DNA of 32,898 nt from Candidatus Kuenenia stuttgartensis (lineage in GTDB: Bacteria > Planctomycetota > Planctomycetia > Planctomycetales > Planctomycetaceae). A program made the translations under genes and the position numbers. This document shows, in pieces, positions 1 to 8,100 of this stretch. The first letter of the stretch is position 1; each line of letters starts with the position of its first letter. The stretch covers positions 1-32,898 of the forward strand of contig CAMAVB010000061.1 of NCBI GenBank assembly GCA_945861465.1, written 5' to 3'. Under the pieces are notes generated by a model, which worked only from the letters and a program-made list of their open reading frames with translations, was not told the DNA's origin and made no database searches.

Positions 1-1365
1 CGAGACAATCTGAACGTCGAGCGGTACGCGGCGATCCGAATCCGGCAGTGCCCCCATGGCGAGACACATTCCGGCCAGAATCTGTTGCCGCCGCATGCCC
101 ATCTGCAACGGCGTCGTGATCGGCTGCAAAGCGCCAGCGTCATCTCGCAGTACCATCACGTTTTCGTGATTGTAGTCTTCGGCTTTGTTCGCGACTGCCG
201 ATGGTTGGGACGTCGAGGCATCCGCCGACACTCGCAGATTTTCAAGGAGGTACAAGCCGCTGCGGTCGGGACAGATGAGATCCAGATCTCCATCACCGTC
301 GAGATCTTCCACTTTCGGATCAAGGCCCAGGCCGACGGAATCGCCCGACCAGAGCGTCTGCCGCTTCCATGTTCGGGACTCAGGCAAAAACTGATACGCA
401 CATACGACCATGGGATTGTATTCGCCGGGATCCTTGCCCTCGTGTCCCATGAAACGACTGCCGGCAATGAGTTCCGGACGTCCGTCACCATTCAGATCGG
501 CCCACAGCAAGCTGTGAGCCTGCGACCAGCTGGTATCGATCGCATGACGAACCCATTGCCGATCGCCAGCCGCGTCCTGTGTCTGTTCCATCCAACACAC
601 ACCAAACCGGTGCCCGCGTCCCCAGACCAGGTCATTGTCGCCATCGCCGTCCACATCCTGCACGAGAATGGGAATCGATGCATCCTGCCAGAGATCGAAC
701 TCCGGATGAAACTCCCAGCGTTCGTTGCGGCGATCCTGCGGTGCTTCGGCCCAGCCACGGCGCCCGACGATATCGCCGCGACCGTCACCGTTGATATCTC
801 CAAAACCGACACCATGGCCTGCAAGTTCTGCGGGCAATTCATGGCGAGTCCATTTCGGATCTTCGCCAGGCTCAACGTCCCACCATGCGGCGAACTTCGT
901 TCCGTTGGGAAGTACATCCAGCCGTCCATCGTCGTCAATATCGACAAGACGCCCGGTCTCCATCGCGCCCGGAGTTGCCGCAACATGGCGCTCCCAGGGT
1001 GCACCTGCCGCAACATCTGGGCCGGGATGCTGAACCCAGTAAATCGACTCACTGCGATAATTGACGCTGATGTAATCCAGCCATCCGTCGCCATTCACAT
1101 CAAAGGAGAGATTCGAATAGTCGTCGAATCGACCACGAATTTCTTCGACATCCCGCAGGAAGTGTTTCTCCCACGTCGGAGCGGCGTACCACCAGCCGCC
1201 GGATACGATGTCCAGCGTTCCGTCGCCGTTGACATCAAACGCCGCACAGGCTGGAAATGTCGATTCGCCGTTGATGACGTGCCGCCGAAACAAGGTTTCG
1301 TCCGCGCACGAGGTCAGGTTCAGAACGCAGAGGGCAAGACAAACGAGGGGCGTAAATTGCAACAC
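1..1365 (-). CDS. Secreted FG-GAP/VCBS-repeat lipoprotein, C-terminus beyond window
   Basis: The minus strand is open for 455 codons from a GTG at 1365 to the left edge. GGAG lies about 8 nt upstream of the GTG. The N-terminus is a lipoprotein signal, hydrophobic and ending in the lipobox LTSC (Cys20), so the protein should be exported and lipid-anchored. At least seven calcium-loop motifs of the FG-GAP/VCBS type follow, for example DVNGDGTLDIVSGG, DINGDGRGDIVG, DVDGDGDNDLVWG and DLDGDGDLDLICPD. They are spaced like the blades of a beta-propeller. The last 80 residues change character (RRQQILAGM, then PLDVQIVS at the edge). They resemble the start of the acetylxylan-esterase/dienelactone-hydrolase-like domain that planctomycetes often join to such propellers; that part is inference. 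A long open frame on the opposite strand (85-1371) is its antisense shadow. Confidence 0.85.
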   Translation of the reverse strand, partial: MLQFTPLVCLALCVLNLTSCADETLFRRHVINGESTFPACAAFDVNGDGTLDIVSGGWWYAAPTWEKHFLRDVEEIRGRFDDYSNLSFDVNGDGWLDYISVNYRSESIYWVQHPGPDVAAGAPWERHVAATPGAMETGRLVDIDDDGRLDVLPNGTKFAAWWDVEPGEDPKWTRHELPAELAGHGVGFGDINGDGRGDIVGRRGWAEAPQDRRNERWEFHPEFDLWQDASIPILVQDVDGDGDNDLVWGRGHRFGVCWMEQTQDAAGDRQWVRHAIDTSWSQAHSLLWADLNGDGRPELIAGSRFMGHEGKDPGEYNPMVVCAYQFLPESRTWKRQTLWSGDSVGLGLDPKVEDLDGDGDLDLICPDRSGLYLLENLRVSADASTSQPSAVANKAEDYNHENVMVLRDDAGALQPITTPLQMGMRRQQILAGMCLAMGALPDSDRRVPLDVQIVS

Positions 1366-1397
1366 GAATGAGTCTCCGTTTCGTTAGTGCTCGGTCA

Positions 1398-1500
1398 ACC
1401 GTGCATTGATGTGTGCCACTGGCTCCGCCAGTGTTTTCCATGGGCATGAAACACTGGCAGAGCCAGTGGCACACAACTCATCAATCTATCACAGTCAGAG
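1398..1500 (-). repeat. Dispersed double-hairpin repeat, family 1, copy 1
   Basis: Arms 1410-1436 and 1449-1475 form a 27-bp inverted repeat with one mismatch around a 12-nt loop. Each arm is itself a palindrome, CACTGGC-NNN-GCCAGTG, so the element can fold as one long hairpin or two short ones. The same element, in opposite orientation and matching well beyond the stem, lies at 29486-29588. It begins two bases after the stop of the 1503-3803 gene and ends before the start of the FG-GAP gene. Confidence 0.85.
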
Positions 1501-1502
1501 CG

Positions 1503-3803
1503 CTAGCGGCATTCGGCCAAAGCAGCTCTGGCAGATTGAATTTTGTCGGCGGCAAGTTCAACATCGTCCGGAAGGTAGCGAGCCTGTTCATAGATTTCGG
1601 CAAGTGTCTGGACGGCGTTGCCCTGTTGCGGCGATTCCACAGCGAGCCTCGTCGCCGCGGCGCGATGTGTCCACCATGATTCAACAAGTTGCTTCGGATT
1701 CAACGCCAATTCGTGAAACGCGGAGATGACATCTTCGCGCGAGCGAATTTCACGCGGTTGCAGAACTTGTGGAGAACCGCCAACTCCAGTTGCGTCGGAC
1801 ACCAGTTTCAACAGCGGACGCCGCATCAAGAACGCGACCGCTGCCAAAATTCCCAGCAGTCCCAGTCCAACCAGAACTAATGATCCGATCGCCAACGGCG
1901 CAGCTGCAAAATCGGAACCCTCACCGCCGGACGACGATCGCGATGCAGCCGGTGCCGATGGTGCCTTGCTGAGATCCGAAAGAAAATCGGACGCAGCAGC
2001 ATTCCACTTGTTCATGCGGGAATCAGAATCCCTCGGAGACTGCTGCGATGTTGAATTGCGAGGCTGCCGCGACTCGACCGTTTGCTCCTTAAACTTCGCA
2101 TCTTTGATGATCCCTTCCAGCTTGTCTCCCATACCCTCCAGCAAGTCCGTCAGCGAATTCTGCAGGCCCTTGTCAGCCGGACGCTTGACGCGGGCGTCTT
2201 GCCGGTCCGTGCTTCCAGGCTGACCGGCCTCAGTGCCGGGTTGACTCGCCACCCGACCGGGCTGACTGGAAATTGAATCCTGTTCGGCCTGCTGTTTTGC
2301 TATCCGTTGGGCTCTGGATTCTGCTTTTGCCTTTTCAATGATCTGATCGAGTGTGCCGCGGACGCCCCGCTTTTGCAACTCGCTGCGAATATCGACACCG
2401 GCTGGCTCCGTTGGTGTGGCGGCGTCCGTTCGAGTCGCCTCATCCGGATTGCCAGGTTGAGTTGAATCACGACGAACAGAATCAGCGGGTGGCGATGTTC
2501 CCGGACGATTACTCGAACCGGACGACTTTGAGTTTGCTGCGTCTTCGCTCGTGCCAGGAGCCGGAAATCCCTGGCGGAACTGCTCCTTCAGGAATTCTGC
2601 GACAGAGGGCATCGTTTTCTCGGATGAGCCTGAGTTGGAAGAATTCTGCGATTGCTGGTCGGACCGCCGATTCAAGCCGCCACGGTCTCCGACTGGCGCT
2701 GGCGGATCAACATTTGAAGGGATTTCCGCAGGGGGAAAAACTTCGCCTTGTTCCGACCTCCTCGGACCAGCGTTCATTGGCGTTTCAAGAGACTTCGCAC
2801 GATCCGGTCGCCGAATCATGCGTCTCGATGGGTTCGGTGCCAAAGCGTTTTCTTCATTCCCTGTTCGTGGCGACCGCATGCCGGGACGAACTTCGGGCAG
2901 GCGCGTATCATCGGGCTCAGGACCATTCGATCCATCGGTGGATGGCTGCTGATTTCGCTGAGAATCCTGATAACGTTTCAGCAAGTCCTGAAATGCCTGC
3001 AACGGTGGTTTCGGCGTTTCACGATTGCCAGTTCCGTCGTCCTGACGTTCGTCCTCAACACGCTGCGCGTCATTGCGATCATCGCGTGGCTGTAGTTCGC
3101 GTGGCTGTGGTTCTTGATTGCTGCCCGGCTGAGGGATGGTGCGCTGCGAGGCATCGTGATGATCCTCAGCAGTTTCGATCTCCGGACTTTTTTCATCGTT
3201 GCGCAAAGGAATTTTCTTCCCACCCTGAGCTATCTCAGCGAGTTTCTTCATAGCGTCTTTGAGCGATTCCCAGGTCTGTTCGCCAGGGCTCGTGAGTGGC
3301 GATGCCTGCCCCGACGGCGGCATCGGTGGCTGGGCCGAAAGTTGTTCCGGTCTCCGAGGAATCGCGGGCAAAGGGGATTTGCCTGCACCGCCGTCATTTT
3401 TGGGCAGCAGGCCATCCTTCGAAAATTGCTCCAGCATCTTTTTCAATTGCTGTTGCACGTGAGGATTCGACATCGCTTCATCAAGTTGCTCCTTCGGGAT
3501 CGAATCCAGATCAGGAGGCTTGATGCCTGGTGGCAGTTGCTCCTGCAACTTTTTCAACGCCTGTTGCAACTGTTCCAACTGCTTGTCGTCGATCTTCGGA
3601 GTGCCCTCAGAAGCCGCGACCAGTGAACGCAATTTCTGCAGCAGCTGCATCTGTGTCTGCACATCCGACAGCTTACCCTCAGGTAACTGTAGAATCCGCT
3701 GCGACGCAGAATCTTCTGACACAGTTTGTGCTTCGACAATGCCGGTGCTGCACGACAGCATTAAAAGCAGGCCACGAAGGCATGCAACAACAGGATTCCG
3801 CAT
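1503..3803 (-). CDS. Secreted low-complexity membrane protein with C-terminal DUF4129-like domain
   Basis: A 766-aa protein with a signal peptide (MRNPVVACLRGLLLMLSCS..., cleavage near IVEAQ). Next comes a Gln/Leu-rich, probably coiled N-terminal region of about 100 residues. A long Ser/Pro/Gln/Arg-rich low-complexity stretch follows, then one membrane segment (LAIGSLVLVGLGLLGILAAV) about 120 residues from the end. The C-terminal domain contains SREDVISAFHELAL, ESWWTHRAAA and IYEQARYLPDD, which resembles DUF4129, a domain found in membrane proteins near MoxR/DUF58/transglutaminase clusters. None of those neighbours is present here. I chose the ATG at 3803 because GGGA lies 9 nt upstream; a GTG at 3818 would add five residues and weaken the signal peptide. 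Topology is likely a large exported part, one membrane pass and a small cytoplasmic tail. The function is unknown. Confidence 0.8.
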   Translation of the reverse strand: MRNPVVACLRGLLLMLSCSTGIVEAQTVSEDSASQRILQLPEGKLSDVQTQMQLLQKLRSLVAASEGTPKIDDKQLEQLQQALKKLQEQLPPGIKPPDLDSIPKEQLDEAMSNPHVQQQLKKMLEQFSKDGLLPKNDGGAGKSPLPAIPRRPEQLSAQPPMPPSGQASPLTSPGEQTWESLKDAMKKLAEIAQGGKKIPLRNDEKSPEIETAEDHHDASQRTIPQPGSNQEPQPRELQPRDDRNDAQRVEDERQDDGTGNRETPKPPLQAFQDLLKRYQDSQRNQQPSTDGSNGPEPDDTRLPEVRPGMRSPRTGNEENALAPNPSRRMIRRPDRAKSLETPMNAGPRRSEQGEVFPPAEIPSNVDPPAPVGDRGGLNRRSDQQSQNSSNSGSSEKTMPSVAEFLKEQFRQGFPAPGTSEDAANSKSSGSSNRPGTSPPADSVRRDSTQPGNPDEATRTDAATPTEPAGVDIRSELQKRGVRGTLDQIIEKAKAESRAQRIAKQQAEQDSISSQPGRVASQPGTEAGQPGSTDRQDARVKRPADKGLQNSLTDLLEGMGDKLEGIIKDAKFKEQTVESRQPRNSTSQQSPRDSDSRMNKWNAAASDFLSDLSKAPSAPAASRSSSGGEGSDFAAAPLAIGSLVLVGLGLLGILAAVAFLMRRPLLKLVSDATGVGGSPQVLQPREIRSREDVISAFHELALNPKQLVESWWTHRAAATRLAVESPQQGNAVQTLAEIYEQARYLPDDVELAADKIQSARAALAECR

Positions 3804-3924
3804 CGCGACAATTCCCACAGGGGCTGTTCAGGTTCTGAAACGAAACACAAGGATTCTAGCCTGCATTACGTACCGCACGGTAGGCCGGACCGAGCAAACC
3901 CGGAAAATGCGGGAACGGCCATGG

Positions 3925-4034
3925 CGTGGACTTAAGGCGAGCGGGGGATGTCAATCCCCTGATGTTGCAGTTAAGAAGCGGAGAATCAGGGCACTTACGT
4001 ACCCCGCTCGCCAGTCGAACGTCTAAAGTCCACG
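3925..4034. repeat. Palindromic MITE-like element downstream of ffs
   Basis: Two nested perfect inverted repeats frame a 110-bp segment: CGTGGACTT (3925-3933) with AAGTCCACG (4026-4034), and GGCGAGCGGGG (3936-3946) with CCCCGCTCGCC (4002-4012). A weaker inner pair, CCCTGAT with ATCAGGG, lies inside. The element sits between the SRP RNA and the start of the 1503-3803 gene. No second copy is seen in this window. Apart from this element and the SRP RNA with its possible promoter, nothing else is recognised in 3804-4288. Confidence 0.65.
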
Positions 4035-4064
4035 ACATTGGAAATCGTCACCGCGCAGCAAAAA

Positions 4065-4178
4065 GGGGCAAAACGCTGCCTCCGCACGCACCCGAATACC
4101 GTGACCGCAGGGATGCTTCCTCTCGGACCTGACCCGGTTAGGCTGGATCCGCCGCGATTGGAGACAGCGTTTTGCCCC
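4065..4178 (-). ncRNA. ffs: Bacterial small signal recognition particle RNA (4.5S/SRP RNA)
   Basis: The minus strand carries the signature of the SRP RNA helix 8 apical region: GGGTCAGGTCCGAGAGGAAG followed by CATCCCT. This is the Ffh-binding motif, with a GNRA tetraloop (GAGA) where E. coli has GGAA and with the conserved asymmetric AGCA bulge. The ends pair perfectly: GGGGCAAAACGCTG at 4178-4165 with CAGCGTTTTGCCCC at 4078-4065. That gives a rod of about 114 nt, the size expected for the small bacterial SRP RNA without an Alu domain. A run of five T (4064-4060) follows the closing stem, so the end looks like an intrinsic terminator. The RNA works with Ffh and FtsY in co-translational targeting of membrane and secreted proteins. 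It lies between recQ and the DUF4129-like gene, on the same strand. Confidence 0.93.
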
Positions 4179-4201
4179 TCACTGAGCACTTCGCAAGTCC
4201 T

Positions 4202-4232
4202 GTATTATTCAGTCGGCTGCGGCGAATCTCAA
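4202..4232 (-). promoter_or_regulatory. Possible ffs promoter
   Basis: On the minus strand TTGAGA (4232-4227) and TAATAC (4207-4202) are separated by 19 nt, longer than the ideal 17. The -10 lies 23 nt before the mature 5' end, which would imply a short 5' leader removed by processing. The region lies between the recQ stop and ffs. The assignment is tentative. Confidence 0.3.
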
Positions 4233-4288
4233 GCGATCAGCATGAACTTTGAGCGACGAATGGCAATTTCTCACGACAAGTCCTGACC

Positions 4289-6493
4289 TCACTCATCATC
4301 TGTTGCGTTTGACTGCTCGATTTCCCATGCTGTGGCGACAATCCGGATTCGCGGGTAATCGACTTGTCCTTCAAGATGTTCAAAAACAGGCTTCAGGCGT
4401 TCGCAGCCCACCTGACCAATGGCCTGCTTCACCAATTTCTGCAACAATGGAGGGATCCACGGATCGATGTCGGTGATCCGATAGGCCTTGATGTATTCCC
4501 CAAGGTACTTGCTGACTGTGTCAACTGTGCGATCCAGTTGATTCGCCACCTCCTCGATCGACAGCCCCTGTTCGAACAGGTCAAAATATTCTGCTGACGC
4601 ACTTCCACTCGCCTGTGAAGAACGGCTTCTGCCGCCGGAACTCGCAACGACAGGACTTTGAATTTCGATATTCGTGGCAAGGTTATGCGACTGGCACCAT
4701 TCCTCGATCGTCTGCAGCACCGCCGCACCGAATTCTTTTTGCTTTTGCGCTCCAATCCCGTGAATCCGCGTCAGGACGCCGCCATGTGTCGGGCGCTGAC
4801 GCGCCAGATCACGCAGGGTGGCATCGCTGAAGATGATGTAAGGTGGCACTTGCTTCTGAACCGCCAGGCGATTCCGCATGGCACGCAGTTCTTCAAACAG
4901 ATCGCGATCCACTCCCTGCCACTGATCGTCCACCGGCTGCGCTGACTCTGCCACCTGCAACCGTAGAAGCATGGGTGTCGCCTGTCCTTTTAGCAGTTGA
5001 CGTCCGAGCGGCGTCACTTCCAGACAGTTGTATTCACCGACCTGACGCAGAAATCCCTGAGACAACAGCTGGTCAAACCAGTTTCGCAACTGCGGTTCCG
5101 GTTCGTCCTTGAGCAGTCCCCAGGTACTCAGTTTTTCATGGCCGTTTTCCACGATCCGTTTCGCTTTAGAACCACGGAGCACCTGAGCTGTATACGCCGC
5201 ACCGAAACGTTCGCCCTGGCGCACGACGCATGACAGGATTTTCTGCCCCAGAATCATGGGCTCATCTACTGGCTGCATTTCGTTCAGGCAAAAATCGCAC
5301 GCTCCGCAGTTGTCATTCTCCAGAGTTTGCCCAAAATGTTCTACCAACTGTCGATGGCGGCAACGCGTGCTCACGCAATACTGCTGCATTGCCGACACGG
5401 CTCGCTGACCGGCCTGACGCAAAGCGGGATCCTCAGTGTCCTTCATCAGGAATTCCCAGGTGTCCACATCCCTCGCGGCATACAGCAGACAGCATTCAGC
5501 TTCCAGACCATCGCGTCCCGCGCGACCGCTCTCCTGCTGGTAGTTTTCCAGCGACTGCGGCATCTCCGCGTGGATCACGAAACGTACGTTGCTCTTGTCG
5601 ATCCCCATGCCGAACGCGACCGTCGCGACGATGATGTTGACATCTTCGTCGATGAATGCGTCCTGATTTTTTCGCCGATCTTCGTCAGACATGCCGGCGT
5701 GATAGGGCAGCGTTTTGAAGCCGATGCGATTCAGCGAATGACTGGTACTATCAACGTTCTTGCGACTAATACAGTACACGATACCGGATTCGCCCTTATG
5801 TCGCTGCAAAATACGCTGCAGCTGACCGGTCGGATCTGTGCGGCGCTCAACGCGATACTGCAGGTTCGGACGATCAAACGAACCCACAAGAATTTCCGCA
5901 TCTGCAATCCCGAGCTGTTCCGCAATGTCCGCACGAACCTGTTCCGTCGCAGTGGCCGTATAACCGTGAACTGCAGCATTCGGAAATGCCGTTTTCAGGC
6001 ATCGCAACTGGCGGTACTCAGGACGAAAATCGTGACCCCACTGGCTGATGCAATGTGCTTCATCAATTGCGATAAACGAGACTCCCGCTCCCTGCAGGAA
6101 CTCAATCGTCTGCGGCTGCACCAGACGTTCCGGGGCAATGTACAGTAACTTGAGTTCACGCCGCCGGATCAGGGCTGCCACGTCGCGCTTGTTCTGAGCC
6201 GTCTGCATACTGTTGATACAGGCTGCGGAGACCCCAACGGCCTGCAGCGAATCGACCTGATCCTTCATCAACGAGATGAGCGGCGAAACGACCAGTGCCA
6301 TTCCGTCGCGACTGATCGCGGGCACCTGGTAACACAGGGATTTCCCGCCGCCAGTGGGAAGCACGACCAGCGAATCACGGTCACTCATGACCAGCGTCAT
6401 CGCTTCGCGCTGCAATGGCCGAAAACCGGGATATCCCCAGTACTGTTTCAGATTCGCCAGCAGACTGGCGGTGACACTTTCGTTCATTGTCAT
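4289..6493 (-). CDS. recQ: ATP-dependent DNA helicase RecQ
   Basis: A superfamily 2 3'-5' DNA helicase for recombination and repair. Residues below are counted from the ATG at 6493 (734 aa). Walker A is PTGGGKS (46-52) and the DEAH box with aromatic-rich loop is IDEAHCISQWGHDFRPEY (143-160). Helicase motif VI is QESGRAGRDG (about 320-329). The zinc site is CRHRQ...CGACDFC (Cys378, 396, 399, 402), followed by a winged-helix RQC region. An HRDC domain follows at about 520-600 (LFEELRAMRNRLA, GIGAQKQKEFG). The C-terminus has an extra helix-turn-helix-like segment (EQGLSIEEVANQLDRTVDTV), as in longer RecQ proteins. Start choice: AGAAGAGA lies just before ATGs at 6493 and 6487. An ATG at 6517 lacks a ribosome site. 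All catalytic motifs look intact. The gene follows the BFD-like gene by 35 nt and may be co-transcribed with it. Confidence 0.96.
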   Translation of the reverse strand: MTMNESVTASLLANLKQYWGYPGFRPLQREAMTLVMSDRDSLVVLPTGGGKSLCYQVPAISRDGMALVVSPLISLMKDQVDSLQAVGVSAACINSMQTAQNKRDVAALIRRRELKLLYIAPERLVQPQTIEFLQGAGVSFIAIDEAHCISQWGHDFRPEYRQLRCLKTAFPNAAVHGYTATATEQVRADIAEQLGIADAEILVGSFDRPNLQYRVERRTDPTGQLQRILQRHKGESGIVYCISRKNVDSTSHSLNRIGFKTLPYHAGMSDEDRRKNQDAFIDEDVNIIVATVAFGMGIDKSNVRFVIHAEMPQSLENYQQESGRAGRDGLEAECCLLYAARDVDTWEFLMKDTEDPALRQAGQRAVSAMQQYCVSTRCRHRQLVEHFGQTLENDNCGACDFCLNEMQPVDEPMILGQKILSCVVRQGERFGAAYTAQVLRGSKAKRIVENGHEKLSTWGLLKDEPEPQLRNWFDQLLSQGFLRQVGEYNCLEVTPLGRQLLKGQATPMLLRLQVAESAQPVDDQWQGVDRDLFEELRAMRNRLAVQKQVPPYIIFSDATLRDLARQRPTHGGVLTRIHGIGAQKQKEFGAAVLQTIEEWCQSHNLATNIEIQSPVVASSGGRSRSSQASGSASAEYFDLFEQGLSIEEVANQLDRTVDTVSKYLGEYIKAYRITDIDPWIPPLLQKLVKQAIGQVGCERLKPVFEHLEGQVDYPRIRIVATAWEIEQSNATDDE

Positions 6494-6528
6494 GAGTCTC
6501 TTCTGTAGGATGGACATTCATGTCCGTC

Positions 6529-6816
6529 TCATGGAATCGGTTCCGCCGACGCCGGAGGTTTTCCTTTGCCGCTGCGAACATACGCCGCCCGTTCTGCAGC
6601 GTACTGTTCCGCTGTCTCAACAATCAAGGCGACCTCATCGGACTTCGCCGCTTCAAACAACTTCTTCAGGAACGGCACACACCACCCGCAGCCGGTCCCC
6701 GCACCACCGCACTCGCTGATCTGACTGGGCACACGCGGGCGATGAATCCGCAAAAAGTTCTGAACCTTTCGCTGACTGACGTGAAAGCAGTAACACAATT
6801 TATCATCAGGCTGCAT
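6529..6816 (-). CDS. BFD-like [2Fe-2S] ferredoxin-type protein
   Basis: A 95-aa protein with the cysteine spacing of bacterioferritin-associated ferredoxin domains: C8-x-C10 and then C43-x2-C46, 32 residues later, in a GTGCGWC context. An extra Cys36 precedes the second pair. Such domains carry a [2Fe-2S] cluster and donate electrons, for example to release iron from bacterioferritin; they also occur as small modules in nitrite reductases and other redox enzymes. The C-terminal third is Ala/Lys/Pro-rich and charged. AGGA lies 8-10 nt upstream of the ATG. No bacterioferritin gene is in the window, so the partner is unknown. The gene is cytoplasmic and 35 nt ahead of recQ on the same strand. 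Confidence 0.85.
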   Translation of the reverse strand: MQPDDKLCYCFHVSQRKVQNFLRIHRPRVPSQISECGGAGTGCGWCVPFLKKLFEAAKSDEVALIVETAEQYAAERAAYVRSGKGKPPASAEPIP

Positions 6817-6844
6817 GGCGAAGTCCTGTCAATAAGGGCGGCGG

Positions 6845-6950
6845 TTAGGACCGACGCAGAAACAACTGTCATCTTCCGCACGTGGAGCACGTTTTTAACG
6901 TGCTCGGCACGATGGAATCGTGCCCCACTTATTTCTGTCTCAATCCTTAG
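6845..6950 (+). repeat. Dispersed structured repeat, family 2, copy 1
   Basis: A 106-bp element about 85% identical by eye to 24904-25009, in the same orientation. Two hairpins lie inside: GAGCACGTT-TTT-AACGTGCTC, and GGCACGAT-GGA-ATCGTGCC followed by an invariant CCCACTTATTTCTGTCT. The ends form an imperfect inverted repeat (TTAGGAC...CAGAA against TTCTG...TCCTTAG). The right end overlaps the stop codon of the universal stress protein gene. Confidence 0.85.
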
Positions 6951-7873
6951 GTTCGCTGCATCGTCCAGAAATCCGGTGGCAACATTGTGCGAAATCCTTC
7001 CGGCTTGAGTGCCAGAACGGAACATTGCAGCTCTGGCAGCAGTCGTTCCACAGTGCTTCCGGGCAGCAGTCCTGAGACACCCGTTTTTGATGATGTGCCA
7101 AGGATGACAAGATCTGCATTCGCTTCCCCGACTGCCTTGAGAATGCATTCATCCGCATTGCCGATGGGCACATGAACTTTCACGCCCGTGAGCAGAGTCC
7201 GATAGTCCGTTGCCGCGAGTTGTTCATGAACCTTACCTGTCAGATCGGTCACATCGGAACCCTCCTCTGCCGCATGCACGATATGCACTCGCGCGGAGAT
7301 TTTCGAGGCCATCGACACTGCCATGCAGATGACATCGGCACCGACCGGGCCGAGGTCTGTACAAGCCACAATGTCCAATGCATCATTTTCTTCAGCAGGA
7401 GGCTTGACGATCCATACGGGCCCTGGCGCAAGCCGCAGCAGTTTCAATCCCGTGCTGCCGAAGAGGACTCGTCGTAGTGATCCGAGATCGCGTGTTCCGC
7501 AAACGATCAGTGTATCCGGACGATTGCCGGCCAGGCGCATCAGTTCTTCCCATGCGTCCCCGATTCGTACAACGCAGTCCACCTGTTTTCCGGACTCTTT
7601 TTCGGGTGCATACTGCTGCCGAAGTTCGCCGAGAACCGCGTCGGCAGCTGTCCGATCCTGGATCAACTGGCGGTCAGCGTCTTCATGTGAACCAAACCAG
7701 CCTGCAGATGGTGCTGGCAGAACCGAGACCAGTGTGACGGGAATTCTGCCACCACTCGCAACCTGAAACGCCTGCCGTACCGCTAGCTGGCTCGGTCGCA
7801 TCAACTTCGACACATCCCACGGTCGTGCAGCGGGCATTTCTATGCCGACAACAATTCGTTTGACTTGAAACAT
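6947..7873 (-). CDS. Tandem-domain universal stress protein
   Basis: A 308-aa cytoplasmic protein with two UspA folds. The first begins FQVKRIVVGIEM and ends with the nucleotide-binding loop GTRDLGSLRRVLFGST plus a GPVWIVKP strand. The second begins DALDIVACTDLGP and ends GTSSKTGVSGLLPGST plus CSVLALKP. Both loops fit the G-x2-G-x9-G-S/T pattern of ATP-binding Usp proteins, although the first domain has insertions. Such proteins bind ATP and act in stress and energy-limitation responses. I chose the ATG at 7873 (MFQVKR); an upstream extension in the same frame has no Usp similarity. The stop codon (6949-6947) lies inside the family 2 repeat, so the last few residues may have changed when the element inserted. 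Confidence 0.92.
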   Translation of the reverse strand: MFQVKRIVVGIEMPAARPWDVSKLMRPSQLAVRQAFQVASGGRIPVTLVSVLPAPSAGWFGSHEDADRQLIQDRTAADAVLGELRQQYAPEKESGKQVDCVVRIGDAWEELMRLAGNRPDTLIVCGTRDLGSLRRVLFGSTGLKLLRLAPGPVWIVKPPAEENDALDIVACTDLGPVGADVICMAVSMASKISARVHIVHAAEEGSDVTDLTGKVHEQLAATDYRTLLTGVKVHVPIGNADECILKAVGEANADLVILGTSSKTGVSGLLPGSTVERLLPELQCSVLALKPEGFRTMLPPDFWTMQRT

Positions 7874-8100
7874 GGATATCGACTCTTTGGAATATGCTTG
7901 ATTTTGAATCGCAGGGTGGGACCAGCGGCTGATAAGCCGCGCGAGCCCACCATTTGCGAGTTTGCACCACATTCTACCGCAACTGGCGTGATATTCACTT
8001 CCGCCAAAAAAAATTTCACGTCAGTCCCGCTGGATGTGATTTACGGTTGGATTCGGCGCACCGGTCTCCTCAGCCTGTTCGCCTTCTGCGAACTTTGGCC
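7874..8100. other. Intergenic region between divergent USP and higBA genes
   Basis: No gene, RNA or repeat was recognised here. It must hold the USP promoter (minus strand), but no clear -10/-35 pair stands out. Confidence 0.4.

Noticed and set aside
85-1371. Long open frame on the plus strand, 428 codons
   Set aside because: It is antisense to a frame with clear FG-GAP motifs, a lipobox and a ribosome site on the minus strand. Its own peptide has no family features.
6666-7148. Minus-strand frame of 160 codons containing TEISGARFHRA
   Set aside because: The peptide comes from the family 2 repeat (also seen at 24800-25162) and the rest is antisense or out of frame to the USP gene.
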